64,000 bases of DNA from Polytrichum commune (GCA_950295325.1 OX485809.1:25668001-25732000), one strand, 5' to 3'. Positions 1-13,917 are shown, numbered from the stretch's first letter. Numbers and translations are program-made. Notes: generated from the sequence alone by a model not told the origin.

Positions 1-1497
1 AAATTGGACCCCCACCAACATTACTGAGGTAACGAGGGTCTAGTAGAAACACGGTCCCATAGATTGTGGTTAATTTATCTCAAATGGATTTCCCTAGACT
101 AATTCCAGACCTTTAATGCCGATTCTATGAACAAAAATAAATACAAATTTTTTTTTTAAAAAAAACAACAACAACAAGCTATTATATAATTGACTCCGTT
201 TTCCACCTTGGGTAATGTTGAGGGGGGGGGGGGCAATTTAAAGAGGTGGGTGTCTAGCCCTTGCCATGTAAACCCACCCTAAATTAGATTGCACATCTAT
301 GTATAAGTTATATTTTAACCCCTAACTTCCCAAGCCTCATGGAGGGTTGTCTTGAGTGCATTTCTCTCAATGTTGGTTGTGGAATTCTCATGGACAAGAT
401 TTGAGGCTAAATTGGGATTTTTCTGTGGGATCTTGAAACATGGGAGATGAGTAGCAAGTTATTTTGAGGGAAAAAATGGGCATGAATAACCCTTTGGGTT
501 TTTAGTTTATACCAATTAAAGGAAGGGATACACAAGAAAAGGCCATGTTTTCTCCTCCAATCAAGACCTCTCGCCAATCAAATCCACTTTAAAAACAAGT
601 GGAATGCTTATGTGATCCACTAGATAAGAACAACTCGATAGTTCAACTCCTCCACAAATTCTCATGCTAATATGTGCAAACCATGATAAGCTACCCACCT
701 TGCATTTGGAGTATGTAAACCGTCCCATATCTTCTAACCACATGTATGCAAAGTATTCTTTAAAAACCACAAAGTTTCCAACAATCAAATTGAAATGTCA
801 ATGTGAGCACAAAAGCCGTGTTTACACAAACATCACAAACTATTTCACTTCTACCAAAATAAACACCATAGATGTTCATGTAAAGTTCACGTTGAGGAAA
901 CCATTTGCTTATAAGTCAACACCCTCACATGAGCTCTCAACACAACAACAGCATGACCACTTCCCACATTGACATTTTTCTACACATTCCAATCATCTCC
1001 AACTTGCACAGCACAACTGTCTATGGGTAGATAGATATCCATGTCGGCTTGATGTTTTTCCCGGTTATTTTTAATTTGCGGAAGCATGGGTGCGGTTGGG
1101 TTAATGTAGGGACGGGAATCATCCATCAACCCAAAATATATAGGTCGCTTGGGGAAGTTAAGGGGCTAAGTTCGATGTGGGTCCAGTGTTTCCATCGTGG
1201 TTGCTCGAGAGTCCATAATAAGTTCAAGTTAAGGACACCACTCACCTGACATGGCTTGTGGGGTGTCCACACTTTAATGGCTCAGTTAAAGGTCGTCACC
1301 AAACACAAAGGGCCTCGAGCATGCAGCACTCACACATGGAACACACGGGTGGCTCACATAACTTATTGCTTGGAAATTGAGATTATAATGCCTCGTGAAC
1401 AAACCCCGGGAGGCGGTAGGGTGTAAGAGAGGGTGAGTTTTCATGTAGGCCGCTTGCCCACTAGATTGTAGATGATACCTCTAGTGGGTTGAAGCAG
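1..1497. other. Gene-free AT-rich DNA
   Basis: I see no credible gene here. Open frames are short (about 100 codons or fewer), without recognisable motifs. A short G run lies near 223-234 and an A/T run near 148-170. This is probably old repeat-derived intergenic DNA. Confidence 0.6.
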
Positions 1498-1718
1498 TGA
1501 TCGGGGAGATTGTTGGGCATAATCGGTTGAGATTTTAGAGTTTGCAAGTCCAACCAGTTACATGTCGACATCCTTCGGTTTTCCTTTATTGAATTGGGGG
1601 TATATTCTATAAATTCCTCTAAACTGATCGGTAATTTGCTTGCACTTTTGAACTTCAACCGGTTATTTCTCAAACTCAACCGGTTCATCTGTAACTAACT
1701 GCCGGTTGTCCCCGGTCA
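1498..1718. mobile_element. MITE, TGATCGGGGAGA family, copy 1
   Basis: The left end reads TGATCGGGGAGAT and the right end is an imperfect inverse (TGTCCCCGGTCA). Inside are several CCGGTT/AACCGGTT motifs and the phrase GGGCATAATCGGTTGAGA. Related copies lie at 43110-43878, 47441-48003 and 49694-49895, so this is a family. No target duplication is clear and no coding capacity is seen. The superfamily is not assigned. Confidence 0.6.
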
Positions 1719-2399
1719 TAGGGTTGGAGGTGTTCACATGTGGATAAGCACAAGCCGCCAATCAAACCGCATTCTGGTGGCTTACTAGAATGTGGAGGGC
1801 CATGGAGATGGGCTGCTAAGGTAGAAAGACCATAAATTGTGAACCACCCTCTATTGGTGTAGTAGACTTCCGCCAGATTAGTGATGTGCCATTTTTGAAA
1901 CCGATAATTATGAGGTTGGCACCTTAAAATGCGTGTACAATCAGTTTAGCCAAATTTAGTCATGTTTGACTACCATCAGTCATGGTTTAATGTACTCATG
2001 AGTTAACCGGTTTAGGTGATGTTGTGTGTGGAAATGAGCATTACACTACCATGTTCGGTTTAAGGAGAATCTAGTGAACGAGTAGGGGATTTGACAAACT
2101 TTCCACTTTGAAAATTTGTAGAATTTTTTTTTATAGGGAATAAAAATATGAAACAATTTGCATTCTTATTGAATCCTTCTCTTCTATCTTGGAAAAATAT
2201 CTCATGATTTTAAGATCATATCTTCAATGCGAATCACCTTATTTTCACAGTTTATGGTATCTCTACCCTAGACTCCCATGCGTCTACTGACGCAGTTTTT
2301 AACCTACAAGTGCTAGTCACTGAAGGATTGAAGACCGCTTTTAAGAGGAGGAGGAGGAGGTTAGTAGGTGGGTATGGATTTGCGAAGATGAGAGTAGCT

Positions 2400-2520
2400 A
2401 CACGAGATATGATATTTAGTGTCACTTATTATTTGGATTTACACAATGCCATAGTAAATAGATATAGCATTGCGTAATTCCAAATAGTTAGTGGCACTAA
2501 ATATCATATATAGTGTAGTT
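2400..2520. mobile_element. Short foldback MITE, ATTTAGTGTCAC family, copy 1
   Basis: The left arm GATATTTAGTGTCACTTATT (2411-2430) pairs with the right arm near 2485-2505. Both arms extend into a TTTGGATTTACACAATGC / GCATTGCGTAATTCCAAA inverted pair. Related elements lie at 19359-19569 and 42166-42371, with weaker relatives at 19706-19910 and 43168-43704. It is non-coding. Confidence 0.6.
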
Positions 2521-5178
2521 GACACATACGAACCCTGCCCCACTAGATTCCATCTACATTTGGATGGGTTTGTCCTTACCCACTAGAATGTGGTGGGCGA
2601 GCGGCCTACATGGAAACTCACCCTAAGTGTAAATATATGGTCATTCTTCTTGACCGGACACCTATATTTGAGTTGCACAAGTATGTACATGATAAGGCTG
2701 GAAGTTAAGAAGCAACACCAAAAACACACGTATTACAATGGGATTAGATTATGTGCACAATCTATGAGCTATTTTGGGTTAATACGAAACATATTGATTA
2801 GGAGCACCCATATGAACGTTTACAGAGAAATAGAATCTTCACTTGATAAGTTGAACTTATAACTTGTGTATTTCTACTTCGATTTTGAAATTTGAAATGA
2901 CAAACTTTATGACTTGCAAACCAGAAGGAACCGTTGCTGAGCGGATCCAACGGTTATAAAGGTTTGAAGAGTTAGCAATGCCCATTACTAAGCCACCCAC
3001 ATACACTTGCTTTGCTAAGTTTGGATCGTCTCGGTTTTGCCAAAGCGGAAGTAAGAAATCACCTCATTCCAACTGCTTGATCGACACAAGTCCAGGATGT
3101 AGATAAGCACACTGCTGAATATGATTTAACATGGTTGATTTTGAGATCCCAGGAAAAGTCTTGAAATGACTTTGGGTTAAAGCAAGTATATAAATAATAA
3201 ATGGTAAGGTACCGTCTATCACGATCAACATATAGGCTAGATAACTTACCAACCCATATACCTATTCTTTGTTGGATGCCTCAACCCTTGCCTCCAAGGA
3301 ACCAATGTACGGGTTGGTTCGCCCTAGTCAACTTTTGGGACCTCCTCTTTCCAATTCTCAAATTTTGAGAGGATTTTAAGATCTAAAATAGGTTATGCAC
3401 ATGGGACCCACTGTCCTAAATTATGGATTGACGTATGCAAAGCTAGCTTGACCCACCTATTCCAGTAGGACAAGCTAAGAAACCAATTTTTAATAGCCCA
3501 ACACCACTCGGGTGCTGAGTAATGTTATGATGGTTTCATCAGCGTTACTTTACAAATAACTCTAACCATTGAGAGAGGAAAATGAGTGATTGAAAATTTG
3601 ACTGGGTTTCTTTGGGAGTTCATTCAAGTGGCGCTGGAACTTGGAGGAATGTGGATTCAAGCAAACTCATCACCTCACTCCAGCTTATATAAACTACTCC
3701 TAGGACCCCCCCCCCCCCCCCATTGTCTCATGTGTACCCATAGTTCAGCTTTAAATAATTAAACATCCACATTTAATTCTCAAAGTACAAGTGAGCCCTG
3801 AGTGGGCCTTATTGAATCTCTAGAAAATAATTATAGTGGATAAGCATTTGGTGTGGTCCACATTGTATTCAAAGTTGGAGTAGACACCAGCTTCTTTGAA
3901 TTGCCCATTTTAGTGAAGGTACTCCTCTGGTAAGATGACTTCATAGAAGTGCAGACTCGATTTCATGAAGGTTCCAAGCTAGTTCTGAACCTTCCAACCA
4001 ATGTTATCATAGTGTTCTACCAATGTCAAGAACGTTCCAAGTTGATTCATGATTCTTCTAAACTGACTTGACATGCAACACACCTCAATTTTATGATAGT
4101 GGACTTTTACTTCTGACAATTTCATGAATCTTCCAAACCAATTTTAAACCAATCTTCTTGCACTCTAAGGTTTTCGTAATCTCAACTTCTCAACTTCTTG
4201 CCTCCTCGTTTCGCATTCTTTGCCTTCTCATTGTCATTGGTTCCTCTTTGTTCTATGTTTACTATGCCTCTAGCCTTGACATCGGATTTCCTTTGAACTT
4301 TCATTACAATACCTCAAAGACGGAAGCAAGTTGTGCCAATTCATCTCTAGTCTTTGATTACTATACATTGAAGCAAGCAACACAAACCCAATGTAGTTGA
4401 AGTGTGCAATCTCGTGGATTGGAGAGTGTAGTGTGGTTGTGGATTTGATTGTGGGAAGTGTATTGGTTGCATGAGCATAGCGTAGAACATGTTTGGAGTG
4501 TGGTGTCCAATTGTGTGGCATTTGGTTATTGCAACAACCAGTTGTTGGTGAGAGCCTCCAAACATTGTCTTCGTATTAGGTTTGACACTAGAATTGATTG
4601 GAAGCAACCCAAATACAATAGTATTTGAAGGATTTGTACTATGTCGGTTAGGGTTTTGGTTGTAAGCGATTCAATGTTTTATCTAATTCTCAATTGGAAG
4701 CAATTGGAAATAATTCATTCTACATGGCTTTGTGTTGATTCGGGTTAGAATTAGTGTTGGCTACGAGTTACGGTTATCTTTGAATCTTATACACGACGTA
4801 TTGTTCTTTATGAATTAAACCCATATGATTCATGAAATTGATTTCGTGAAGTTGTGAACATGGGTACCAAATCATGAAATTATTCACAACATGTAGTAAA
4901 ATTAGTTGAAAGTTCAAGTTAAAGCAGTTGTTTATATATTGAATTTGGTTCATGATTCCAATGACATTGGTAGAACCTATTGCTAAGTTGGTTTGTAAAT
5001 CATGAAATTGAGTTTGCATTTCTATGAATTCATCTTACCAAAGGAGTAAATGCAACAATTAGATAGTGTTTCCTTGTGCATTCTCTTGCTCCCCATGTTC
5101 CCACGTGGTTGTGTATGAGTTGCATACACATGTACATAATTAGCTTCAATGTTTAAGGCCCTTTCCCACTTGACCCTA
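2521..5178. other. Gene-free region
   Basis: No supported gene. Short frames such as those near 4158-4400 have no motif or coding signature. A C run lies at about 3708-3720. The stretch 3940-4140 repeats motifs of the type GTTCCAAGCTAGTTCTGAAC. Part of it (3337-3515) is a dispersed repeat listed separately. Confidence 0.5.
3337..3515. repeat. Dispersed repeat, pairs with 42810-43010
   Basis: The two stretches share, with mismatches, phrases such as TATGCACATGGG, GCTAGCTTG, a tract of the type CCAGTAGGACAAGCTA, and CCAATTTTTAA. They lie in the same order and orientation. Each is too short and degraded to classify; they are likely remnants of one TE family. Confidence 0.5.
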
Positions 5179-5335
5179 CATAACATTACTTAGTACTTAT
5201 TGTTTGTTTAACGGGCTCTCAGAATATAATAGTCAGATGCTCGGAAAGTTGAATCTCATGTTTAGTTTTTTGAACATCTGACCATTATTCTCCAAGGACC
5301 CATTGAACAAACAATGGGTGATGAGTAATGTTATG
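5179..5335. mobile_element. Foldback MITE, CATAACATTACT family, copy 1
   Basis: The ends CATAACATTACT and AGTAATGTTATG are inverse. The inverted pairing continues inward: ATTGTTTGTT with AACAAACAAT, and an AGAATATAATAGTCAGATG-like arm with CATCTGACCATTATTCT. Related elements lie at 19143-19241 and, with a different interior, at 40694-40835. Non-coding. Confidence 0.6.
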
Positions 5336-6767
5336 TATCTAGGGTGTAGATGTCTCAAATACTATATAATTAAATACATAGTTCCCCCTACCTGCAAACT
5401 TTTCTAAGCGTTGGATCTAGGTGGATACCTACATGGCAGATGCTTAGACCCACCATATCCACTGAGATTGGTTGCTACAAAGAAGCTCCACTCCAAGTTT
5501 TTCATAGAACTTTGCAACAAAAACTCATTATTTGAGGTCCATTACATAATAATGGTAAAGAATTCTTCCTTCTGCCCTGGGTAAACTAAATATCTTTGTC
5601 ATTTCCATAATTGGTCAAGCTACCGGTTATGACACGACTATCAGGCTTATCCATTCTACTAGGTATGCTACCGGTGTATCTACCAATATCGACCACCAAG
5701 TATCTATTACCAGGGAGTTACCATCTTAGTTTCTTATGAAGACTCAATACCAACCTAATTTAACTACCAATACTATCAATACCTCCTTATATGTTGGGAC
5801 TATCAACCAAGTCACACTCCCTTGGTCATGCATATCTCTGGTAGTTTGTGTAATCTATCGTAACATGTAGTGTGCCCTCATCCCTCAAGTATCCTACTGG
5901 ACTAGTTACTTAGGAATATCCTAAGTAACTACTATGATTATGATTATCAGTAGTCCTCATGTTGCCATATTCAACTCTACCTTCTAGACGTCTTTCATCT
6001 TATAACCACAAATCCCTAGACTATCTTCCCTACTACCGGGACACCAATTTCCCAAACTACCACCCTCAATTGGTAAATCACTCAGGATTCAAGCTCTCTT
6101 ATTGACTCAAAAAATTATCTTCTAATAGTTGGTTATATATATGTTATTAGAATATTGTTCTCTACCACTTCCAGTATTCTCTCAACTTCTTAGACTCCTT
6201 GACATAATAAGGTGTTAACAATAATTTCCTTGAACCAACCCTTAAGGTCCATGCTATTGCTAACCATACATACTTAACAAGCACAATGCCAAATATCCAG
6301 CAATCCTAAACTAAACAGATCCACACTCATCGTACAAAACTCCAAGCAACATTTCCACTCCTTTATTCCAAATAGTAACCACTTTCAAAACCTTCACAAC
6401 AACTAGTCACACTTGACACAATTCACTCCACAATTAATTAATCCTTTTTGTCCTACGCTTATCTCAACTTCCTACTTCTAGTCCTAACCACACCTTCAAC
6501 AATGTTTCTCCTCCCTTAATGTCTTCTCCCTTATCCTTATCTAATCCCCCAATTTCCTACTAACCCTTATCCATGCTTATTTATTTATGTTTTCCCGATT
6601 ATTTCCCAAATGGTTACCTCTACCTACTGTTAACAAACAACCTTGATGTGGCATTCATGCAATGTGTCTGGGTGGTCACAAAGTGAAGGAAGAGTTGTCT
6701 TTGCTTCGGTCTTGCAGATTCCAAGGTCATCTTGCAGGGTTGATTCCCGATTGTGATGGGATTCTAA
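5336..6767. other. Gene-free region, pyrimidine-rich on the + strand
   Basis: No gene is supported. From about 5560 to 6600 the + strand is rich in C and T, with repeated ACCAAT/TACC words, which may be a decayed retroelement. I could not recognise any protein motif in any frame. Confidence 0.45.
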
Positions 6768-7363
6768 GGGCCACTTCACACTTGAGCCAAGAGCCGTGAC
6801 CTTGTAATGGTGAGGACCCTTGACTCTCATGCAAAGGCCGTACCATGGGTGTTGGGAAAGCCGTTTTATGTAGTCACGGGCCCTCAAGCATAGTGTGAAA
6901 AGAGAATGGACCATGTTGCGGGACCATTGCATATTTTGTTGGCAGAAACAAAAGGGGAGGATTTGGTTTAACATAATATGTATTCAAACTCTATCAATTT
7001 GAGAGAATTACTTGGTGGTTTTTGTCTGGCGTGGAATTTTTTTTTCCTGGAATTTGCCTTGCAATATGTTCTGAAATATGTCATGCAAGAAAATTTATTG
7101 AAAAGATCATGGTCTCCTGGAATTTGCATCAGGCCCACCTCTTGGAGGTGGACCTGACGAATGTTCCAGGAGACCATGAAACCTTATTCATGGTCCACCA
7201 TGTAGGACTCCATGTAGACTTTTCATCCATGAAGTCTTCTTTGGGCCTTTAGACCTTCACCTTCATGTGTGAAGTGAACTTGGACAGTGTCCGCCCTTTC
7301 GACCAATGAGAGCTCTTAGATTGCAATGGTCACCGGCCTTCAGTCTTGTGTGTGAAGTGGCCT
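6768..7363. mobile_element. PIF/Harbinger-like MITE, GGGCCACTTCACAC family
   Basis: It starts GGGCCACTTCACACTTGAG after a TAA and ends TGTGTGAAGTGGCCT just before TAA. A 3-bp TAA/TTA target and GGGCC ends are typical of PIF/Harbinger (Tourist-like) elements. The interior has a second inverted pair (ATGGTCTCCTGGAA near 7109, matched near 7165-7180). Related copies are at 44383-44869 and a partial one at 39565-39910. Confidence 0.6.
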
Positions 7364-9749
7364 TAATATGTAAACTGTCCACTTTCATACTTGAGAATGA
7401 TTATTTCACTGTTCAACAGTGGTTCTTTTCCCTTAATGTCGACCATTCTCCTCAACTTTCTCGTGTTGCTTGTGGTCACCATTATGAAAGTTGTTCACAA
7501 AAAATATGAAGTTTTGTGATGTTTCCACACATCCCAAAATTCACTCTTAACCCTCTTTGTATGAGACATGTTACACTTACAACTAAAATTTTGGCCATAA
7601 GATGAGACAAGTTATGAGACCATCATCGCTACTCTAAAGCCCGAGACATCCATCGTATATTTGAAGTAGGAAAAGATACATGTAGGTTGTTGTTGCGATG
7701 TACTAAGGTAGATGAGGTTAATGTGGACACCTCCATATATGTGGAATCATCCAACCAAGAGATTTGAGCATTAGAAGCTTGAGTAAGTTAGCAATTGCGA
7801 ATCAAGACCAAAGAATTTGAAATCGTTGGAATCAAAGTTGAGGAAGGTGTTGATCTAGGTTCTGGAATCAAAGACTCTCTAGTTCGCAATGTCTTGTTAT
7901 AGGGGGGACTCTTTTATCGTTCAATATAGTGGACAACATCACTAGTGGATTCTAGATGGGTCATTTGCCAATGAAAACCAAGTTTAATGCCAATATTGGT
8001 TGTGTCATGTCTCTAAAGTGGCCGCATGTAAGATAAATTATTGCCAAATTGTTTTTTCATTATAGAATACCCACAATACAAGTTGGTCGGCATCTCACAT
8101 CCACATGTTGCCTCCTAATTTGCCCACCTTGGGCACAAAACTTAACCGTGTCTAGCTCGGTGGATAGCACTCCTCATTATGGAGGATGGTGGGTGTAGTT
8201 TGACTTTTGTGAAGGTGACAAACCCAAATATCATCAAGGCAGTGGCTAAATCACCATATATTAGGGTTTGTTTCCATATTCTAGTGGGAAAAGTCTAGGC
8301 CTCTTGCGCACCACACTCTATTGGGAAGGTGGGCTTGAATAATCGTGCAAGTTTCTCTCATAGCAATATATTGCAAAGGGCTTGTCAATGGGCATATTTT
8401 CGTATGAAGAAGTATTTGGGTGTTACTCTTGTTGGGATGCTCTTTCACATGTGCAAGAGTGGCAATTTTACCCTGATTTGATGTGGGTTATCATGTTGAG
8501 GTCCGCCAGGATGGAAGCTAGGAGAACAATATCCATATGGAGGATCATGATTAAGCCCCATGATACTGAGATGGAAGACATTTTGAAACTATGTCTTCTT
8601 CGATACCATGTCAGGGGTCTCAAACACGAGGTGTTTGAAGTCCCAAGAGTTGGTGCTTGAACATGGAGATGAGGAGTGAGCAATTAATTAGGCATTCCAT
8701 GATGATGTTGCTATGGGCTTGCATTGAGGAACTTCGGAAGAGGTGGCTCCACAAAGATCCGGTGGAGGGCATCGTCGGAGGAGTTGTTGTTGTTGTTGTT
8801 GTTGTTGTTGTCCTCTCTGGTGGTCCTCGGTCTGCACTGCAACGTCGTTGGTCACAACATGGAGCTCATGGTTGCGAGTTCCTAGCTACTACCTCCCGCA
8901 GATGAGCGGCCTCCCCCAATCCTTTGGCTCCTGCAACTGGACCCCACCATCAGAGTATTTGGTTGAGGGTATAGTTAGCCCTAAAAGGGCTAGCCCAAGG
9001 GTCCCCCTATACATACGCGTGGTGGGAGATATTTGAGACTACATCTCAAAAGAGGCCTTTTAGAGGCATCTTGCGTATTTTGTTTTATTTGTAAATAAAG
9101 AAAGTGTTATGTGCTATGGGCATGATGATGTGTCTTTTTGGGGGGCATGGCTTTTTCAGGGTACCTCGCCCAACCCCTTTTATAATTAGTTAATCAAAAT
9201 GCCAATACATAAGTCATATGTAAAATGGATGGTCAAAAGTCCCGCCACCAACTGCTGTGGAAGTCACCACCACTGGCCCAACTTCCTTGGAGCACTTGCT
9301 TGTTTTTACTGATGCACAAGAGCTCGCCTATTAATAACATAGTATGACAACGCGTGAATTTCAAGCAAGGCCTCGTTGTTCGATCCACAGTCTGTGGTGG
9401 GGCACTCGACTGCAGGAAAGTGTGGTGGTAAGCATAGTTTACAAAAACAAATATGAGGCTGTCCCTGTTCGAGTCGTTTCGGGTAACGAGCACCATCTCC
9501 TATATATAAATATAGACAGTATATGCTTCGAGTCCCAGGCTGCAGACACTATATGCATGACGGCAGCATGCAACCTCCAGTTTGGTTAGTAAGGTTTCCT
9601 GACACCTACCATGGGGGAGGGTGAAAATGTATAGAGACATTGCTTCGTCCAAGTTTTTTGAATCTGAATGATGAAATCAACTCTTAATTTGAGGTCAAAG
9701 ACCTATTTTTTATGCAGTAGGATCGAATTGGAGATGTGGAATGTCTTTA
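7364..9749. other. Gene-free region with a (GTT)n tract
   Basis: Open frames around 8382-9036 have no recognised domain. One of them crosses a (GTT)n microsatellite at about 8780-8810, which gives artificial Val or Cys runs. I see no supported gene. A degraded TE is possible. Confidence 0.45.
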
Positions 9750-10696
9750 GGGGGTTGTTTACACCGTGGACCATGAAGTCGTCCCAGGGCCAGGTGAGAG
9801 CGTTGATTGGTTGTTGAAGTCGTCCCAAGATCACTTCAGTTTACAGCAAGGAAAAAATGTCAGAGTGACCATGGAGGTTGAGGTCCCCAAAAGACATATT
9901 TTAAGGCCCACATAATCCACTGACGTAATCCAACGGGTTTTGCGGTGTGAGAGGCAAAAGAGGTGGTCAAGCAAAAAAAAAGGCAGGGGTCGATGGCAGA
10001 GAAATGCTTTTAGAATAAGTTTTTAATGGATTCTTTTTTGGGGGCTATATATACAACTCTTCCCACTAGGTAAGGCTCACAAGGCACACTTTTCAACATC
10101 TATGTCCTATAGTGAATCTTGAGAAGCAAGTATGCCCTCCATGTGCCCTTGATCATATCATAGCCCATGAGACATACCATTTCTTTCCTACACTACCCTT
10201 TAAACCAGCTCCCACATGTTTCACCATACAATGCCAAACATCTAGAACTCAAGAATTTGAGTACACGCGGTGAAGTAGGTTGCAAATTATAATGCTCAAT
10301 GTACAACACAAGGTACATGTCACATGTAAATTACATTGAGCATGTAATTCAATAGCTTGCTTTTTTTGTAAAAAATCTTGTGAGAAGATTTGCGAGCCAC
10401 ATCTTCGACACATTTAACAAGAAGTGAAGACAAGTGAAGCCCAAGAGAAGACAAGAGAATGGTCAAACTTGAATTTTTTTCAAAACTGCTTTTTTAGGCA
10501 TACATCCAAAAAAAATCAAAACATTCACTTTTTGGTGCACGGTCATTCTTCTTGGTACACATTTGATTTACACCTAGTGAGGGGCCCAAAGGCTTTGTAA
10601 AAAAAAAATTAAAAGAAATTGGACCATGAAAGTCGGACCATGGAAAAAGGCCATCTTCCATTGTCCAACTTCATGGTCCATGGTGTAAACCGGCCC
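9750..10696. mobile_element. PIF/Harbinger-like non-autonomous element with TTA duplication
   Basis: TTA flanks both sides (9747-9749 and 10697-10699). The left end GGGGGTTGTTTACACCGTGG matches the inverse of the right end, GGGCCGGTTTACACCATGG, and pairing continues through ACCATGAAGT. There is no transposase frame, so this is a 947-bp non-autonomous element. Its terminal sequence is close to that of 49290-49683, so both belong to one family. Confidence 0.7.
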
Positions 10697-11144
10697 TTAG
10701 GAGCAAACTTGGAAGGGAAATTTATTTATCGCACTCCCATAACATTATTAAGCAATGTGTGTTCGTTCAAGTGGGCCCTGAGAATATAACCATGGGATGC
10801 ACCAACTAGTGCAGATTCATACTACCATCGTGCCCATATGGTAATTTACATGAGTGGAAATCCCATTTGATGTGTAGTGGCATTAACAAATTATAGCCTT
10901 TGATGAGCTCATTCTACTATTCTCATTACCTTGCCTAATTACTTTCCAATGCCTCAATCGGGAGACAATAACAACTTACCTAAGAGATTGTAGGAAACTT
11001 GCAAGTACACTAATTATACTTGATGAAGATAGAATACCAAATTTGCCAAAAAAATTAGAAAAACGTGAAAGAGCTTCGGAAATCAGGGAAAATAGCCAAA
11101 ATCATACACGGAGAGATTGTAGTACTTGAAGATGGGTCAAAATA
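10697..11144. other. Short gene-free stretch
   Basis: No gene is seen. Part of it (about 10740-10830) has words resembling the CATAACATT MITE family, such as GGGCCCTGAGAATATAA. Confidence 0.4.
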
Positions 11145-11189
11145 TTGGTCAAGCAACATGACTCACAAACAACAATAACTGAAGCAACA

Positions 11190-11479
11190 TTAGGGCACAA
11201 ACCTCAACCTCACAATTTGTGCCCCATTTCATGTGTTTCTTGGAATTGTAGAGGTTATTCTATGCACAACAATATTCTAATAAAAAAATATAATTCCGAT
11301 TATAGATCTCATATTCTTAGTAGAGACCTAGGAGGAAGATGACATAGGCATAGCAAAATTCCCATTTATAGTCATTTTTCCACTGCACAAGATGGATTGG
11401 CAACATACCATCCGGCATCATTGCTTGATGACATGGACACACTTATATGGATTAGGATCCACAATGATATAGGTCTCTC

Positions 11480-11524
<45 letters not shown>

Positions 11525-12310
11525 GTTACTTCCCACCCTCTTGTGACAAAAGCTCCAAATCTACAAATACAGACCCTACGCTCTTCTTTCACCAAGTTTG
11601 TTTATTATCTATCTTGAGTGGAAGTTTTTATAGTACAAGATTTTAATGCTCAAACAAGTTCTCACCAAGGACAAAACCTCCATCTTGGCAACAATGACAT
11701 CAACCTCTTAGAGGTTCCTAGACCCTAGTGGTTGAGAGAGTTTGACAACATTGGCCATTACAATGCATGTCCTTCTCCGGCTATGTAATTCTTAGTGGGG
11801 TAGATAAGTGATGTCGAAATTTCAAATGTTCTCTAGCATGGGTGGGCTAGTGTAGTTGACTACCTCATAGGTCATCCCGACTCCCTTCACAATTCTATCT
11901 CCAATTTCTCCAGAGGTAATAAACAACCCAATCCAAACCATTGCCCTCTCTCCTTCAAAATAGGTCATAGTATAAGGAACAAGGCTCATAACTCCGTCTA
12001 GTCAAGGTCAAGTTCTTTGTCCCAATCATAAGAAGGCAAACCAATACAGTATGTTCTTTATGTCAAACATGAATTGACTTTTGTGCAAGGCGAGACATAC
12101 ACTTCATTAGACAACCATGCTTAACCATGGTTGCACTTGATACTACGTGCAACCCAACCTATCTTATCTAAAAAATTAGGTGGCAAACATCCAACAAATG
12201 GTTTGATAGCGATTGTCGAGAGGCCAGCGAAACTTCTACATGGTGTTGAACTCTAGCCACTCGAGCTCTACCTCTAAAATGGCTTTCAAAAGTACCACAT
12301 GATGATCCAG
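11190..12310 (+). pseudogene. LINE relic, endonuclease part
   Basis: The frame starting near 11145 contains a CVSWNCRG block, the N-terminal signature of LINE apurinic-like endonucleases. Fragments further on, in several frames, resemble the middle and end of that domain: a DFNA-type block near 11640, a LLEVPRPS-like block near 11705, and a SVVDYLIGHPDS-like block near 11850. Stops and frameshifts are frequent and a (CA)n(TA)n tract sits inside, so it is dead. The domain would make the target-site nick in target-primed reverse transcription. The relic continues after insertions at 13918, 15122 and 17439. Confidence 0.65.
11479..11525. repeat. (CA)n(TA)n microsatellite
   Basis: About eleven CA units are followed directly by about ten TA units, inside the LINE endonuclease relic. 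Confidence 0.9.
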
Positions 12311-12324
12311 TATAAAAAAAAACG

Positions 12325-13917
12325 CCAAGGGGTGGACTCTTCATTGGAAACCTAAATGACATGCTTCGGTCACTTTGAAATTAAACCCCCTATATAGATG
12401 AACTTTATGGACAAAAACAAATGTATACGTACTAATGGCAAGCTAGAGAAGGTACTCATGTATTCAAACTAAGCTTTTCAATTTAATGTGATAAATGCCT
12501 CCACTCTATATACAAAATAAAAAACATGAATTAGAGAGGCCTTTATTATGTATAAAATCCAATTTCACCTTCCAATAAGAATGTCATTGAACATTTTTTC
12601 CATCCATAGCGTGAAACCTAACGATAGCATGAAATGAGAAAAAAGACAAGAACATAATTCAAAGAGGAAAAACTCAAGGGAACCCATGAGCGATCCAAGA
12701 GCCTCCAATTTGTAAAACCCAAAACCCAAGTGTAAATCCTAACAAGAATGGACCCCGGAGGGTGCATTTACACTTGATTTATGTATACATGTGCAAGAAC
12801 CCTTTATTTAAAGGGGGGGGGGATAATTTACCTTCCTTCGTTGAATATTTTCCACCCTATAGTAGCTAAATTTCTACTGCATGGTTTTTTTTAATACCCT
12901 ATCATTATATATAAATTTTAGATTCGCATAATCATAATCACCTTATTTTTTTATAAGTAGTAAAAATTTGTGTGAACAATTTGCACATACATTATGCATA
13001 TAGTACATTATGCATACAACCCATGCAAGCAAGCGCTTAGTCAAGAGAGACTACAGTGGCCGACTAGAGGAGAAAACAAAAACTTAAGGATGGAAATGAA
13101 AAGATGAGCTCAACGAGCCCTTTCAAAACCCTAAGACTGCCTCTCCATACTTATTTAATGTCAAATTATAGTTCCTACTACCTTAACACCTTGCATATGG
13201 TTCTTGAACCCCTTAGGAAATCCTAAATGAGCCAACCAACCCTTTTATCGTCAAATAGCAATACTTTTCATGCAAAGGTGACCGTTTCAACAAATCCATC
13301 CACATGTCCACGTACATTTTGCTTAATTCTTATCCAATGCCACTAATGGCAAATAATTTATGTTGAACCTATAATATTAATAAAAATCTAGACTTCATTT
13401 TATTTATGCTACTTTACATCTAAATAAATAAAATACCACAACTTAAACCACACCATACATTATATATAATTCCCAAATTCACATTCAAAAATGCTATTGT
13501 ATATCTTAAAAAATGTAAAAAAATGTATGTGTTTTGAATAAAATCCACCCCTACATTTTCTAACACGTGGTTTTTTACATTTCCGCCAATGCCTGCCCCC
13601 TAGGAATGGACAAGGTAGACATTGAGGACTATTACCATATGATAATAATGCATGAAATATGAATTGGATGAAACTAACACATCTATTGCCAAAGTTTCTC
13701 TAAACCTTAGGCCCTTTTTGTACATTTACCTTTATTTCATAATTTGTAACAACCTTTGTAAATGTACACACTAGGGCAACCAAAGAACAAAACAAAAAAA
13801 ACTCTCCCTTGTGTATACTATGTATGTCAATGCCTCAAATAATAACCCTTCTTACACTCGCATTAGTTCATACAATGTATGTAGAGTACTAGAGTCCCAC
13901 CCCCGGGTAAGAAACAC
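12325..13917. mobile_element. TIR element A inserted in the LINE (hAT-like)
   Basis: The left end CCAAGGGGTGGACTC and right end GAGTCCCACCCCCGGG are imperfect inverses. Long stretches match element B (14388-15113) in the same order, for example AGCTTTTCAATTTAATGTG, TCTCTAAACCTTAGG and an AAATAATAACCCTTCTTACAC-like tract. A is longer because extra DNA lies at about 12760-13590. LINE-derived sequence resumes on both sides. No transposase frame is seen. The duplication at its ends is unclear. Confidence 0.55.

Noticed and set aside
8743-9036. 97-codon frame with a Cys run, like a metallothionein
   Set aside because: The Cys run is the (GTT)n microsatellite in another frame; no other motif.
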